Source of the DNA: Rudaea sp. 3F27F6
GTDB lineage: Bacteria > Pseudomonadota > Gammaproteobacteria > Xanthomonadales > Rhodanobacteraceae
Length of the DNA: 64,000 bases
NCBI RefSeq assembly: GCF_005503555.1
Contig: NZ_SCNG01000001.1
Location: forward strand, 620,001-684,000
Direction of reading: 5' to 3'
Part shown: positions 26,155-36,627 of the stretch, piece by piece
Position numbering within the stretch: position 1 is the stretch's first letter
Layout of the letters: the number at the start of each line of letters is the position of its first letter
Notes under the pieces: model-generated
Seen by the model: only the letters and a program-made list of their open reading frames with translations
The model's database searches: none
Told to the model about the DNA's origin: nothing
Translations under genes and position numbers: made by a program

Positions 26155-26543
26155 GCGCCGCTTTTCCCTATCGCTGGACAACCTTGCCGGCACGTTTGCC
26201 GATCCGCGTCGTCTAAACAAGCCGAAGGGTGACGATCGTCTGCGTGCAAAGCGCCAGCGCACAGGTTTGAACTTGCACCCACACTACCGAGATCGCGCCG
26301 CTGTGCATGTCGATGAAGTGGGTGGCGCATAACGTTCCCATAACAGCCTTCGAGTCCTCAGCCGGCTGCGTGCAAACGAACTGCTCAACGGCCGCTCTTG
26401 CATCTGCGCCGCTTGCCACGAGATTCTTGGTGTCGTGACGACCGCGAGATGACGCGGACCGCTCAGTCCCGCGTCGTCATCGGCTCGGCGACGGCGACAG
26501 CCCTAGTCGGAATCCACCGAGTGCAGACCACGGAGAAATCCCC
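26155..26543. other. Intergenic region before the aldehyde dehydrogenase gene
   Basis: A 389-base stretch of lower apparent GC than the neighbours. A minus-strand frame of 68 codons (26213-26419, GTG start) has no good ribosome site or recognisable motif. It should hold the promoter of the dehydrogenase gene; none was convincingly found. Confidence 0.4.
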
Positions 26544-28034
26544 ATGACTTCCCCTTCCTCCTCCAGCGAACTCGCGCGCCTCGCGCTGCGCGACCCCGAC
26601 CTGCTGCGCGAACGCTGCCCGATTGCGGGCGCCTGGCGCAGCGCCGACAGCGGCGCCGAATGCGCCGTGTCGAATCCGGCAACCGGCGCGCGCCTCGGTA
26701 GCGTGCCCGATATGGGTGCTGCGGAGACGCGCACGGCGATCGACGCCGCTGCGGCCGCATTTCCCGACTGGGCACGCCGCAGCGCCAAGGAACGCGCGAG
26801 TATACTTTTACGCCTGCATCGCCTGATGCTGGAAAATCGGGACGATCTCGCCCGCATCATGACCGCCGAGCAGGGCAAGCCGCTGGCCGAGTCGAAGGGC
26901 GAGATCGCCTATTCCGCGTCGTTCTTCGAATGGTTCGGCGAAGAAGCCAAGCGCATGTACGGCGACGTGATCCCCGGTCATGCCGCGGACAAGCGCATCG
27001 TCGTCCTGCGCCAACCGGTCGGCGTCGTCGCCGCGATCGCGCCGTGGAATTTCCCCTCGGCGATGCTCGGCCGCAAGATCGCTCCCGCGCTCGCCGCGGG
27101 CTGCACGATCGTCTGCAAGCCGGCGCTGCAGACGCCGTTCTCCGCGCTCGCGATCGGCGTGCTCGCCGAACGCGCAGGCGTGCCCGCGGGCGTGATCAAC
27201 ATCGTCACCGGCGAAGATGCGCAGGCGATCGGCGCCGAGATGACCTCGCACGCCGCGGTGCGTAAGCTGAGCTTCACCGGCTCGACCGCGGTCGGCAAGA
27301 AATTGATGGCGCAATGCGCCGATGGGGTGAAGCGCGTGTCGCTCGAACTCGGCGGCAACGCGCCGTTCATCGTCTTCGACGACGCCGATCTCGACGCCGC
27401 CGTCGAAGGCGCCATCGCAAGCAAGTTCCGCAACTCGGGACAGACCTGCGTCTGCGCGAACCGCATCTTCGTGCAGGCCGGCGTCTACGACGAATTCGCC
27501 AAACGCCTGGTCGCGGCGGTGTCGCGCCTGCGTGTAGGCGACGGCCTCGCCGGCGTCACCGACCAAGGCCCATTGATCGATGCGAAGGCGCTCGACAAGG
27601 TGCGCGCACACGTCGGCGACGCGCTGGCCAAGGGCGCGCATGTCGCCCTCGGCGGCAAGCCGCACGCGCTCGGCGGCACGTTCTTCGAGCCGACCGTGCT
27701 GCTCGACGTCGATGCGCACATGCGCATCGCACGCGAAGAAACTTTCGGCCCGGTTGCGCCGCTGTTCCGCTTCGAACGCGAAGAAGAGGCGATTGCCCTC
27801 GCCAACGCCACCGAGTTCGGCCTCGCGAGTTATTTCTACACGCGCGACCTCGCACGCAGCTGGCGCGTGGCCGAAGCGCTCGAATGCGGCATGGTCGGCA
27901 TCAACACCGGCCTGATCTCGACCGAGGTCGCGCCGTTCGGCGGCGTCAAACAATCGGGCTTCGGCCGCGAGGGTTCGCACTACGGGCTCGACGACTACAC
28001 CCAGCTCAAGTACACCTGCCTAGGCGGCATATAA
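26544..28034 (+). CDS. gabD: NAD(P)-dependent succinate-semialdehyde dehydrogenase
   Basis: A 496-residue aldehyde dehydrogenase most like GabD. The glutamate general base lies in SLELGGNAPFIVFDDAD and the catalytic cysteine in NSGQTCVCANR; the cofactor loop is FTGSTAVGKKL. PWNFPSAMLGRKIAPALAAG and GINTGLISTEVAPFGGVKQS are typical of this subgroup. It oxidises succinate semialdehyde to succinate, the last step of the GABA shunt. No GABA transaminase or permease adjoins it, so the physiological substrate could be another semialdehyde. AGAAAT about 10 bases before the ATG gives only a weak ribosome site. Confidence 0.88.
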   Translation: MTSPSSSSELARLALRDPDLLRERCPIAGAWRSADSGAECAVSNPATGARLGSVPDMGAAETRTAIDAAAAAFPDWARRSAKERASILLRLHRLMLENRDDLARIMTAEQGKPLAESKGEIAYSASFFEWFGEEAKRMYGDVIPGHAADKRIVVLRQPVGVVAAIAPWNFPSAMLGRKIAPALAAGCTIVCKPALQTPFSALAIGVLAERAGVPAGVINIVTGEDAQAIGAEMTSHAAVRKLSFTGSTAVGKKLMAQCADGVKRVSLELGGNAPFIVFDDADLDAAVEGAIASKFRNSGQTCVCANRIFVQAGVYDEFAKRLVAAVSRLRVGDGLAGVTDQGPLIDAKALDKVRAHVGDALAKGAHVALGGKPHALGGTFFEPTVLLDVDAHMRIAREETFGPVAPLFRFEREEEAIALANATEFGLASYFYTRDLARSWRVAEALECGMVGINTGLISTEVAPFGGVKQSGFGREGSHYGLDDYTQLKYTCLGGI

Positions 28035-28325
28035 ACGTTCCGTGCCCGCTGGCGCTGTCGGCAGTCGGAGAAAATTGGGAATCCCCTATCGCGCAGCGGT
28101 CGCTGCGTGGCGGCCAGCATATGTCGCGCAAGGCAAAGCGCACCGGCGATGCAACGAACGCGCAAAATTCACGGTCCAGACTTTCCCGTGCAGACGCAAG
28201 GATCCTCAGACCGAGAGGAAACAAAGTGCCGTGCAACATGTCGAGCGCGCGCCAAGAAGAGATCGCGAGACGTTCGCCAACGGAATCTTTCATCGACCGC
28301 AGTATCCAATCGAAGAGCAAACGTC
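28035..28325. other. Intergenic region before katG
   Basis: About 290 bases between gabD and the katG regulatory site (397 bases to the katG start). An apparent frame of 127 codons crossing it shows no family resemblance and shifts in composition, and is treated as noise. No hairpin terminator for gabD was identified. Confidence 0.4.
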
Positions 28326-28362
28326 ATATATCGCCACTATGGGAATCATCGGCAAGAACGAT
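28326..28362 (+). promoter_or_regulatory. Putative OxyR operator upstream of katG
   Basis: Two 15-base half sites of the OxyR form ATAGnTnnnAnCTAT are separated by 7 bases, the expected spacing. The first, ATATATCGCCACTAT (28326-28340), matches 8 of 10 defined positions; the second, ATCGGCAAGAACGAT (28348-28362), matches 7 of 10. It directly abuts a TTGATC -35-like hexamer (28363-28368), 17 bases ahead of a weak -10 (CAGACT), as in OxyR-activated promoters. katG begins 69 bases downstream. Confidence 0.45.
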
Positions 28363-28425
28363 TTGATCTATGAAGGCCGAAGTTCCAGACTGGTTCGTAC
28401 CGTCCACGCAGCAAGCCAGGAGTAG

Positions 28426-30621
<2,196 letters not shown>

Positions 30622-30637
30622 TGTGAGAAGTCGGGTA

Positions 30638-30664
30638 CGCCCGGAGGTCTGAAGCTTCCGGGCG
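30638..30664 (+). terminator. Hairpin downstream of katG
   Basis: CGCCCGGA (30638-30645) pairs with TCCGGGCG (30657-30664), starting 16 bases after the katG stop. No T tract follows, so strength is uncertain. Nothing else was seen in the 228-base convergent gap. Confidence 0.45.
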
Positions 30665-30849
30665 CTTGCGCAGAATCCACCGCATACGAACTTGCTGCAG
30701 AAACGAAAGGCCGCAACGCCGGCGCTTCCGACGATTTGAGCCACTTCTCCAGCGGCTTGTTTACCGATGCGACGCAGGTGATCTACCGCGTCGCTCTCCC
30801 CACATTCAACAACGGCGACAGAGGTGGCGACTCTCTGTTATGTCGGGAA

Positions 30850-32061
30850 TTACCGCGCCTCGGCGACATAAGCGTGATGCACGATCTTGCCTTCCAACTT
30901 CTGCGCATCCTTGACTAAGTTGTAGAGCGGGCAAGTCTCTTCCACCGCTTTGGCCAGACCGTCGATATCGGCAGCACTGTTCGGCGATTCCACTTTCACC
31001 TTGTAGGTGATGAAGCCGTAGCGCGCGGGCGTAGCGACATTTTTGCCGAAACGCGGGCTGAGGTCGGCGTCAGCGGTGAGTTCGAGCTTGTCCAGCAGCA
31101 CGCCGCGCGCCGCCGCCTGGATTTCAAAGATGTGCGTCGGACAAGTGGTGACCACGCCGAGCAGATTTTCTTCCACGGTCGGGGCGAGGCCGCGGCCGAG
31201 CAGGCCCGGTGCACTGTCATGCAACGCCTGGAAGTAGTTATCTTGTCCCAACCAAGTCTGGCGCAGGCCGGTGTTCGGTTCGACGCGGGTATGCGCAATC
31301 AAGGTGCGCGGTTCCGTCGCTGCCGGTTTCGGCCCGCCCGGCTTCAACGTGCCCTTCGTCACCGGCACCTGCTCTTCGGTGATGAAATCGCGCAGACCCG
31401 GTTGCGAATTCGCGGCGCGTTGCGCCGGCGTTTGCACGTACTCGATGGCGAGCGGACTGACTTGATGCGGCTGCGTCACCAGGTCGATGACCGAAGAATT
31501 GGCATGCACAGCGGCTTTCAGTTCTTCCAATTTCGCATCCGACACCGGCGATTGGATATAAGCCTCGTAAGAAAGATTGTTCGGGTAGGCCAGCGTGGCG
31601 CTCTTGCGTTGCGGGATGCTGGTGAACACGATATCGAGCGAATCGAGCGGGATGTCCTTCAAAGCCGCCTGCACTACGTACTCGTCGGCTACCGCGCTCG
31701 ACAGCATGGCGACCAGTGACTCCCACGAACCGGGCGCGAGATTGAAACCGGCGCCGTTGCGCGGACTGTCGCTGAGCCATTGAAATTGTTCCTTGTCGCC
31801 GATGCGCAAACGACGCACACCGGAACGGCCTTCTGCAATGACATGGGCATGCAAATGAGTTGGCACGGCGTCCTGCTTTTGTGCGGCGACGATGGCTTGC
31901 TTTTTCGCTTTCAAATGATCGCGCAATGCTGAAGCATCCGCAGAAGGAGCTTCCGCGGCATGCCCGATGTCGATACCGCCGAGCGCAACAATGGAAAGCG
32001 ATGCGGCCAGCATGAGCCTAGCGGCGACTTTGAGCGAATGTTTGCGAAACGTGACGTGCAT
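30850..32061 (-). CDS. Exported protein with two tandem OsmC-like domains
   Basis: A 403-residue protein. ATG 32061 is followed by basic residues and a hydrophobic stretch (LMLAASLSIVALGGIDIGHAAEA), a clear signal peptide, unusual for OsmC/Ohr proteins. Domain 1 (about 65-210) has the OsmC pattern GSWESLVAMLSSAVADEY and LEELKAAVHANSSVIDLV, but serines stand where the two redox cysteines belong. Domain 2 (about 250-395) keeps both: Cys307 in VVTTCPTHIFEI and Cys377 in VEETCPLYNLV. OsmC/Ohr enzymes reduce organic or fatty-acid hydroperoxides using lipoylated or thiol partners. Here the activity would be periplasmic. It is convergent with katG and divergent from a TonB-dependent receptor. Codon use seems less GC-extreme than in the housekeeping genes. 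Confidence 0.75.
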   Translation of the reverse strand: MHVTFRKHSLKVAARLMLAASLSIVALGGIDIGHAAEAPSADASALRDHLKAKKQAIVAAQKQDAVPTHLHAHVIAEGRSGVRRLRIGDKEQFQWLSDSPRNGAGFNLAPGSWESLVAMLSSAVADEYVVQAALKDIPLDSLDIVFTSIPQRKSATLAYPNNLSYEAYIQSPVSDAKLEELKAAVHANSSVIDLVTQPHQVSPLAIEYVQTPAQRAANSQPGLRDFITEEQVPVTKGTLKPGGPKPAATEPRTLIAHTRVEPNTGLRQTWLGQDNYFQALHDSAPGLLGRGLAPTVEENLLGVVTTCPTHIFEIQAAARGVLLDKLELTADADLSPRFGKNVATPARYGFITYKVKVESPNSAADIDGLAKAVEETCPLYNLVKDAQKLEGKIVHHAYVAEAR

Positions 32062-32156
32062 GGACAGGCGATTCCGTTGGTGGCGTTGAAGGAGTAGCAC
32101 CATTCTGCGGCACCCTCGCCGCAGCGGCCACATGCCGCGTCGTCATGTGCAAATAC

Positions 32157-32172
32157 CGTTTGCGTGCAAACG
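32157..32172. promoter_or_regulatory. Palindromic candidate operator between divergent OsmC-like and receptor genes
   Basis: CGTTTGC-GT-GCAAACG is a perfect 7-base inverted repeat, 96 bases from the OsmC-like start and 114 bases from the receptor start. A further GTGCAAA occurs just upstream (32147-32153). This is typical of a site for a dimeric repressor, but no regulator gene is adjacent. Confidence 0.35.
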
Positions 32173-32285
32173 ATGTGTGGCTGACGCGCGTGGCATAAGC
32201 ACCTGGGCAAAAGGAATTTCCGCACGCAAACTTTCATCAATACCTTGCGAGGCCCACCATTGCCCACGCACGGATTTCTGCATCG

Positions 32286-35200
32286 ATGCTCCAACCCATT
32301 TCTGCGCATGCCCGGCGCTTCGTTCCCATCCGCGCGCCGTTGGCTCTGGCGCTGTATACCATTCTGGTCAGCGGCGCTTTGCACGCGCAGCAAGCGCCCA
32401 ATGGCTCCAATGCTGCACCGGCCGATCCGGCCAAAACGGCGGATGACGCAGAGGCGGACGGAAGGAGCGGCACGAAAACTTTGAGTACGGTTTCCGTGAT
32501 CGGTTCGCAAATCGCCGGCGGCGGTGCCCAGGCCGCGTTGCCTGTGATCGGCGTGAGCAAGGAGCAGATCGATTCCACCGGTGCCGCCAACGGCGACCAA
32601 CTCTTTCGCGACCTGCCGCAATTCGGCGATGTCGCTTTCACCCAGAAAGTAGTCAATCAAGGACGCAATCAAAACTACGCCCGCGGCGACGTGGCTTCGA
32701 TCAACCTGCGCAATATCGGCTCCCAATACACCTTACTGTTGGTCGATGGCCGTCGCACCGTCGCCTATCCGCTGAGCGGCAATACACCGTCGTACAACGC
32801 GAACGCCATTCCGGCCTTCGGCCTCGATCGCATGGATGTGCTGCTTGACGGCGCAGCCGCAGTGTATGGCTCCGATGCGATCGCCGGTGTGGTCAACCTG
32901 GTTCTGCCGAGTAATCTCAACGGCGGCGGCATCGAAGCCGGATACGGGAAGGCAGAGGGCACGCAACGCTCCAACGAATCCATCAACGGCTATTGGGGCA
33001 GCGACTTTGCCGGCGGCCGCGGCAACATCAGCGTGTTGTATGGCTTTTCTCACCAAAGCGCGCAGTTGAACAGCGACCAGTGGTATACCGCGACCGATCG
33101 CCGCAGCATCTCTGCCAATGGCGATGCGATCCCCGATCCGAACGGCACGGCTGCCGGCTTGAGCTCGAATACGCCGTGGGGACAGTTTCAGCTGGTGAAG
33201 AAGAATGCAGACGGCGCGGTGTCCACCGTCGGTCAGCCGTACTACGTCGATATCACGGGCGCGCTCAAGCAAGGAGCGCTCCCCACTTCATTGAAATACG
33301 ACATTGCGCGTACGCCGGGCGTCACCCAGGAACCGCAGATCAACAGAGGCAATTTTTTCGCCAACGCGCACTACGATCTGACCGACTCGTCGCAGTTGTT
33401 CGGCGAATTGAGTTATTACCGCGCCAAGTCCGAGACCTGGTTTGGCAGCGACCCAAACTCCGTCCTCAGCTCCACCGTACCCAACTACGTCTACATCAAC
33501 CCCAATGCTTATTGGGTGCCGGCGGCGTTGAAAACAGCGGCCGCCAATTCAGGCGCCACTGCCATTCGCTTGTACAACTACAATCTTGCCGATCAACCGC
33601 TGCGCAAGTTGACCGACGACAATTCGGAACTGCGAGTCCTCGTCGGCTTGCGCGGCTGGACGGACAGCGGCTGGAATTGGGAAACGGCCTTGTTGTATTC
33701 GCGTTCCCGCACAGTCGACAGTCAACAGAGCGGCCTGTTCAACCAATTTGTCGCCGCGCTCAACGGCACGACAGCCAGCGCCTACAACCCTTTCAACGGC
33801 GGCGATCCGGCACACCCGAGCTATGGCGACGCCACGCCCTCCGACATTTCCGGCATCGTCGGCTGGACTACTCGCGTGGGCACCAACACGTTGGGGCTGT
33901 GGGATTTCAAGATCAACCGCCCGGATGCGGTGCATTGGTACGCCGGCGACATCGGCATAGCCGCCGGTGTCGAGCTGCGCCGCGAAACCACCGCGGACGA
34001 CCGCGACCCGAACGTCGACGGCACCATTCAATACACCGACTGGTACACCGGCAACGTCAACTCAAGCAATGTCTTCTTGACCAGCTACTCGTCCGACATC
34101 CAGGCGAGCCGCAATGTGAAATCGGTCTTCGCCGAAGTGGCAGTGCCGCTGGTGTCGCCCGAAATGGACATCCCGCTGGTGAAATCGCTGGACCTGCAGA
34201 TTGCCGGCCGCTACGAGAATTACAGCGACGCCGGTAGCGTGGCCAAGCCGAAATTCGCCGTGGCGTGGAACGTGGACGACAGCTTGCTGTTGCGCGGCTC
34301 GGTCAGCGGCGGCTTCCACGCGCCGGCGCTGGAACTGGCCAATTCCGGCACCATCTGGCGCGGCGGCAGCACCCTCGATCTGATTCGATGCAATGCCTTG
34401 GTGCGCAGCGGCGCTTATAGCCAATACAGCTCCTGCGTCACCGCCAACAGCGGCAATCCGGCGTTCTATCCGACGATCGACACCGGCACCACTTACGACA
34501 AAAGTCGCGTCAAGCCGGAAACCAGCAAACAGTATTCGTACGGCTTCGTGTTCGAACCGAAATTCCTGCCGGAAGCTGCAGGCAAGTTCAGCATGGGCAT
34601 CGACGCATGGCAGATCAAAATTGAAAATCCGATCACCTCGCTCGGCACCACCAATGAGCTGCTGTACGACGCTTACCTGCGCGCCACGCACCAAGGCTCC
34701 AATCCGAATGTGATTCGCGTTGCCCCGACGGCCGCAGATGCCGCGCAGTTTGCCGGTTCCGGCATCGACCCGGTCGGCGCGCTGCAATACGTGGTGACGG
34801 ACTACGTCAACGGTCAACCACTCACGGCCAAAGGCATCGACTACCACTTGAGTTGGCGCAAGCGTGACACCGCGTGGGGCAATTGGTCGTTCTTCGTCGA
34901 CGTCAGTCAACTGCGCAGCTATTCGCAGACTCCGCTACCGGAATTGCAAGCGGTGGCCAAAGCGATCGCCAGCGGTCAGCTCGTCGGAATCGTCAACCCC
35001 GCTACCTTGGCTGCCTACAATCAGGTCGGCCTCAACGGCGCCAAACCGCAATGGCGCGGCAGCGCCGCATTGATCTGGAACTACGCCGATTGGACTGTAC
35101 GTCTGCGCGACAACTACATCGGCAGCGTGACCAGCGCCGCGTACAGCTACGTTGCCGCCGCTGCGCCGCAAAAAGTCGACTCGACCCAGTTGTGGACCTT

Positions 35201-35372
35201 GTCCCTGCGCAAGGACTTCAGCCACGACTTCTTCAAGGGCGGTTATATCGAAATCGGTGCGCGCAATTTGTTCAACAAGCAGCCTCCGCTCGATGCTGGC
35301 GGCAACTATCTGCCCGCGTTGTACGAGGACTACGGCCGCTACCTCTACTTCAACATCGGCAGCAAATGGTAA
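32286..35372 (+). CDS. TonB-dependent outer-membrane receptor
   Basis: A 1028-residue protein. The signal peptide spans about residues 1-36 (PLALALYTILVSGALHAQQA). A plug domain follows (LSTVSVIGSQIAGGGAQAAL; INLRNIGSQYTLLLVDGRRT; FGLDRMDVLLDGAAAVYGSD), then a large beta-barrel ending in RYLYFNIGSKW with a terminal aromatic residue. The plug starts like the RagA/oar-type receptors that import carbohydrates or peptides in Xanthomonadales rather than siderophore receptors; the substrate is not determinable. The gene is divergent from the exported OsmC-like gene and is followed after 71 bases by a DUF1684 gene, probably in the same operon. Codon use (frequent TTG, CAA) differs mildly from housekeeping genes, suggesting possible transfer. 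Confidence 0.88.
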   Translation: MLQPISAHARRFVPIRAPLALALYTILVSGALHAQQAPNGSNAAPADPAKTADDAEADGRSGTKTLSTVSVIGSQIAGGGAQAALPVIGVSKEQIDSTGAANGDQLFRDLPQFGDVAFTQKVVNQGRNQNYARGDVASINLRNIGSQYTLLLVDGRRTVAYPLSGNTPSYNANAIPAFGLDRMDVLLDGAAAVYGSDAIAGVVNLVLPSNLNGGGIEAGYGKAEGTQRSNESINGYWGSDFAGGRGNISVLYGFSHQSAQLNSDQWYTATDRRSISANGDAIPDPNGTAAGLSSNTPWGQFQLVKKNADGAVSTVGQPYYVDITGALKQGALPTSLKYDIARTPGVTQEPQINRGNFFANAHYDLTDSSQLFGELSYYRAKSETWFGSDPNSVLSSTVPNYVYINPNAYWVPAALKTAAANSGATAIRLYNYNLADQPLRKLTDDNSELRVLVGLRGWTDSGWNWETALLYSRSRTVDSQQSGLFNQFVAALNGTTASAYNPFNGGDPAHPSYGDATPSDISGIVGWTTRVGTNTLGLWDFKINRPDAVHWYAGDIGIAAGVELRRETTADDRDPNVDGTIQYTDWYTGNVNSSNVFLTSYSSDIQASRNVKSVFAEVAVPLVSPEMDIPLVKSLDLQIAGRYENYSDAGSVAKPKFAVAWNVDDSLLLRGSVSGGFHAPALELANSGTIWRGGSTLDLIRCNALVRSGAYSQYSSCVTANSGNPAFYPTIDTGTTYDKSRVKPETSKQYSYGFVFEPKFLPEAAGKFSMGIDAWQIKIENPITSLGTTNELLYDAYLRATHQGSNPNVIRVAPTAADAAQFAGSGIDPVGALQYVVTDYVNGQPLTAKGIDYHLSWRKRDTAWGNWSFFVDVSQLRSYSQTPLPELQAVAKAIASGQLVGIVNPATLAAYNQVGLNGAKPQWRGSAALIWNYADWTVRLRDNYIGSVTSAAYSYVAAAAPQKVDSTQLWTLSLRKDFSHDFFKGGYIEIGARNLFNKQPPLDAGGNYLPALYEDYGRYLYFNIGSKW

Positions 35373-35443
35373 TCCGCCGGATTGTCCATGCCGCGACGAC
35401 TCTCGTCGTCTCCGGCTTGTTTCCGCCCATCAGGAATCTCACC

Positions 35444-36499
35444 ATGAAAACTTCGCTCCATTATCGCAAGCGTCTTTTCCTCCCCGTCTCCGTTGCGCTG
35501 GCATTGTCTGCGGGCGTCGGCACCATCAATGCGTCGTGGCCGTTCGCCGCAGCGCTGCTCGCATTGAGCGGCACGCCGATGTTTGTCGATGCTGCCGAAG
35601 GCGGCGAAGTGCAAACCGCCACCGACTTCCAGAACCAGCATGCGCAATGGGTGAAGAAGCGCGAAGCGGAACTGACCCAAGCCGACGGCTGGACGAGTCT
35701 GATCGGCTTGCATTGGGTGGACAGCAATCGTGAGAGCGTAGGCGGCGGCCAAGGCAATGACATCCGCCTGCTCATCGCTCCGGACAAACTGGGCAAGGTG
35801 GAGCAACGCGACGGCGCGTTGTTCTTCAGCGCGGCCGATGGCGCCAAGGTCAGCGTGGATGGCAAGCCGCTGCAAGGCGTCGTACAACTTAAACCGGAAG
35901 GAAAGGACGGCGGCACCAAACTCGGTTACGACGACGGCAAAGGCCAAATCACCGTCATAGATCGCCAGGGCCGCCTCGCTTTGCGCGTGCGTCACGCCGA
36001 TTCGCCCGACCGCCTGCACTTCAAGGGACTGGATGTTTTTCCGCCGGATCAGCAATGGCAGGTGAAGGCGCGTTTCGTGGCGCATCCGCCGGGCAAGACC
36101 ATCCAGATATCCAACATCATCGGCAACGTCAGCGAAACTCCCAATCCGGGTTATGTCGAGTTCGACAAGAACGGAAGGACGTGGCGGCTGGAAGCCACCG
36201 GCGATGCGGCCAAAGGCTTGAACTTCATTTTCAAGGATGCGACCAGCGGCAAGGAAACCTACGGCGTGGGCCGTTTCCTGCATACCGGCCCGGTGGCATC
36301 GGACGGCACGGTCGTGGTGGATTTCAACCGCGCCTACAACCCGCCGTGCGCGTTCACCCAATACGCGACCTGCCCGCTGCCGCCGCCCGAAAACCGTTTC
36401 GTGCAGAAGGATGCTAAGGGCGAGGTCGCGCGGCTTGCGGTGCAAGCCGGCGAAAAGAAGTACCGCGGGCACGAGGAAAAATCCGCCTCTGACGGATAG
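35444..36499 (+). CDS. Secreted DUF1684-domain protein
   Basis: A 351-residue exported protein. The hydrophobic stretches at about 12-26 and 28-45 could serve as signal and cleavage region (ends near MFVDAAEGGE). DUF1684 hallmarks are WTSLIGLHWVD near the start of the mature part, a central YVEFDKNGRTWRLEA, and the C-terminal DFNRAYNPPCAFTQYATCPLPPPENRF, which carries two cysteines. The family function is unknown. It lies 71 bases after the TonB-dependent receptor on the same strand, so it may process or bind the imported substrate at the cell surface or in the periplasm. ATG 35444 is chosen because longer open sequence upstream belongs to the receptor. Confidence 0.8.
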   Translation: MKTSLHYRKRLFLPVSVALALSAGVGTINASWPFAAALLALSGTPMFVDAAEGGEVQTATDFQNQHAQWVKKREAELTQADGWTSLIGLHWVDSNRESVGGGQGNDIRLLIAPDKLGKVEQRDGALFFSAADGAKVSVDGKPLQGVVQLKPEGKDGGTKLGYDDGKGQITVIDRQGRLALRVRHADSPDRLHFKGLDVFPPDQQWQVKARFVAHPPGKTIQISNIIGNVSETPNPGYVEFDKNGRTWRLEATGDAAKGLNFIFKDATSGKETYGVGRFLHTGPVASDGTVVVDFNRAYNPPCAFTQYATCPLPPPENRFVQKDAKGEVARLAVQAGEKKYRGHEEKSASDG

Positions 36500-36627
36500 T
36501 CCGCACCACGGAACTCAGGGCGTGCGGATAGCCCAAGTTCATAGAGCGCGAACGGTTTGCCGGCGAGCGTCTCTTCAGTGTGCCGCTTGCTTTGCTTCGC
36601 CGATGTTTGATGTGCCGAGCCGGCAAA

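Noticed and set aside
26213-26419. 68-codon minus-strand frame in the gap before gabD
   Set aside because: GTG start, no ribosome site, no motif; could be a small gene but cannot be supported.
28042-28425. 127-codon plus-strand frame before katG
   Set aside because: It runs through the OxyR-like operator and promoter region and resembles no protein family.
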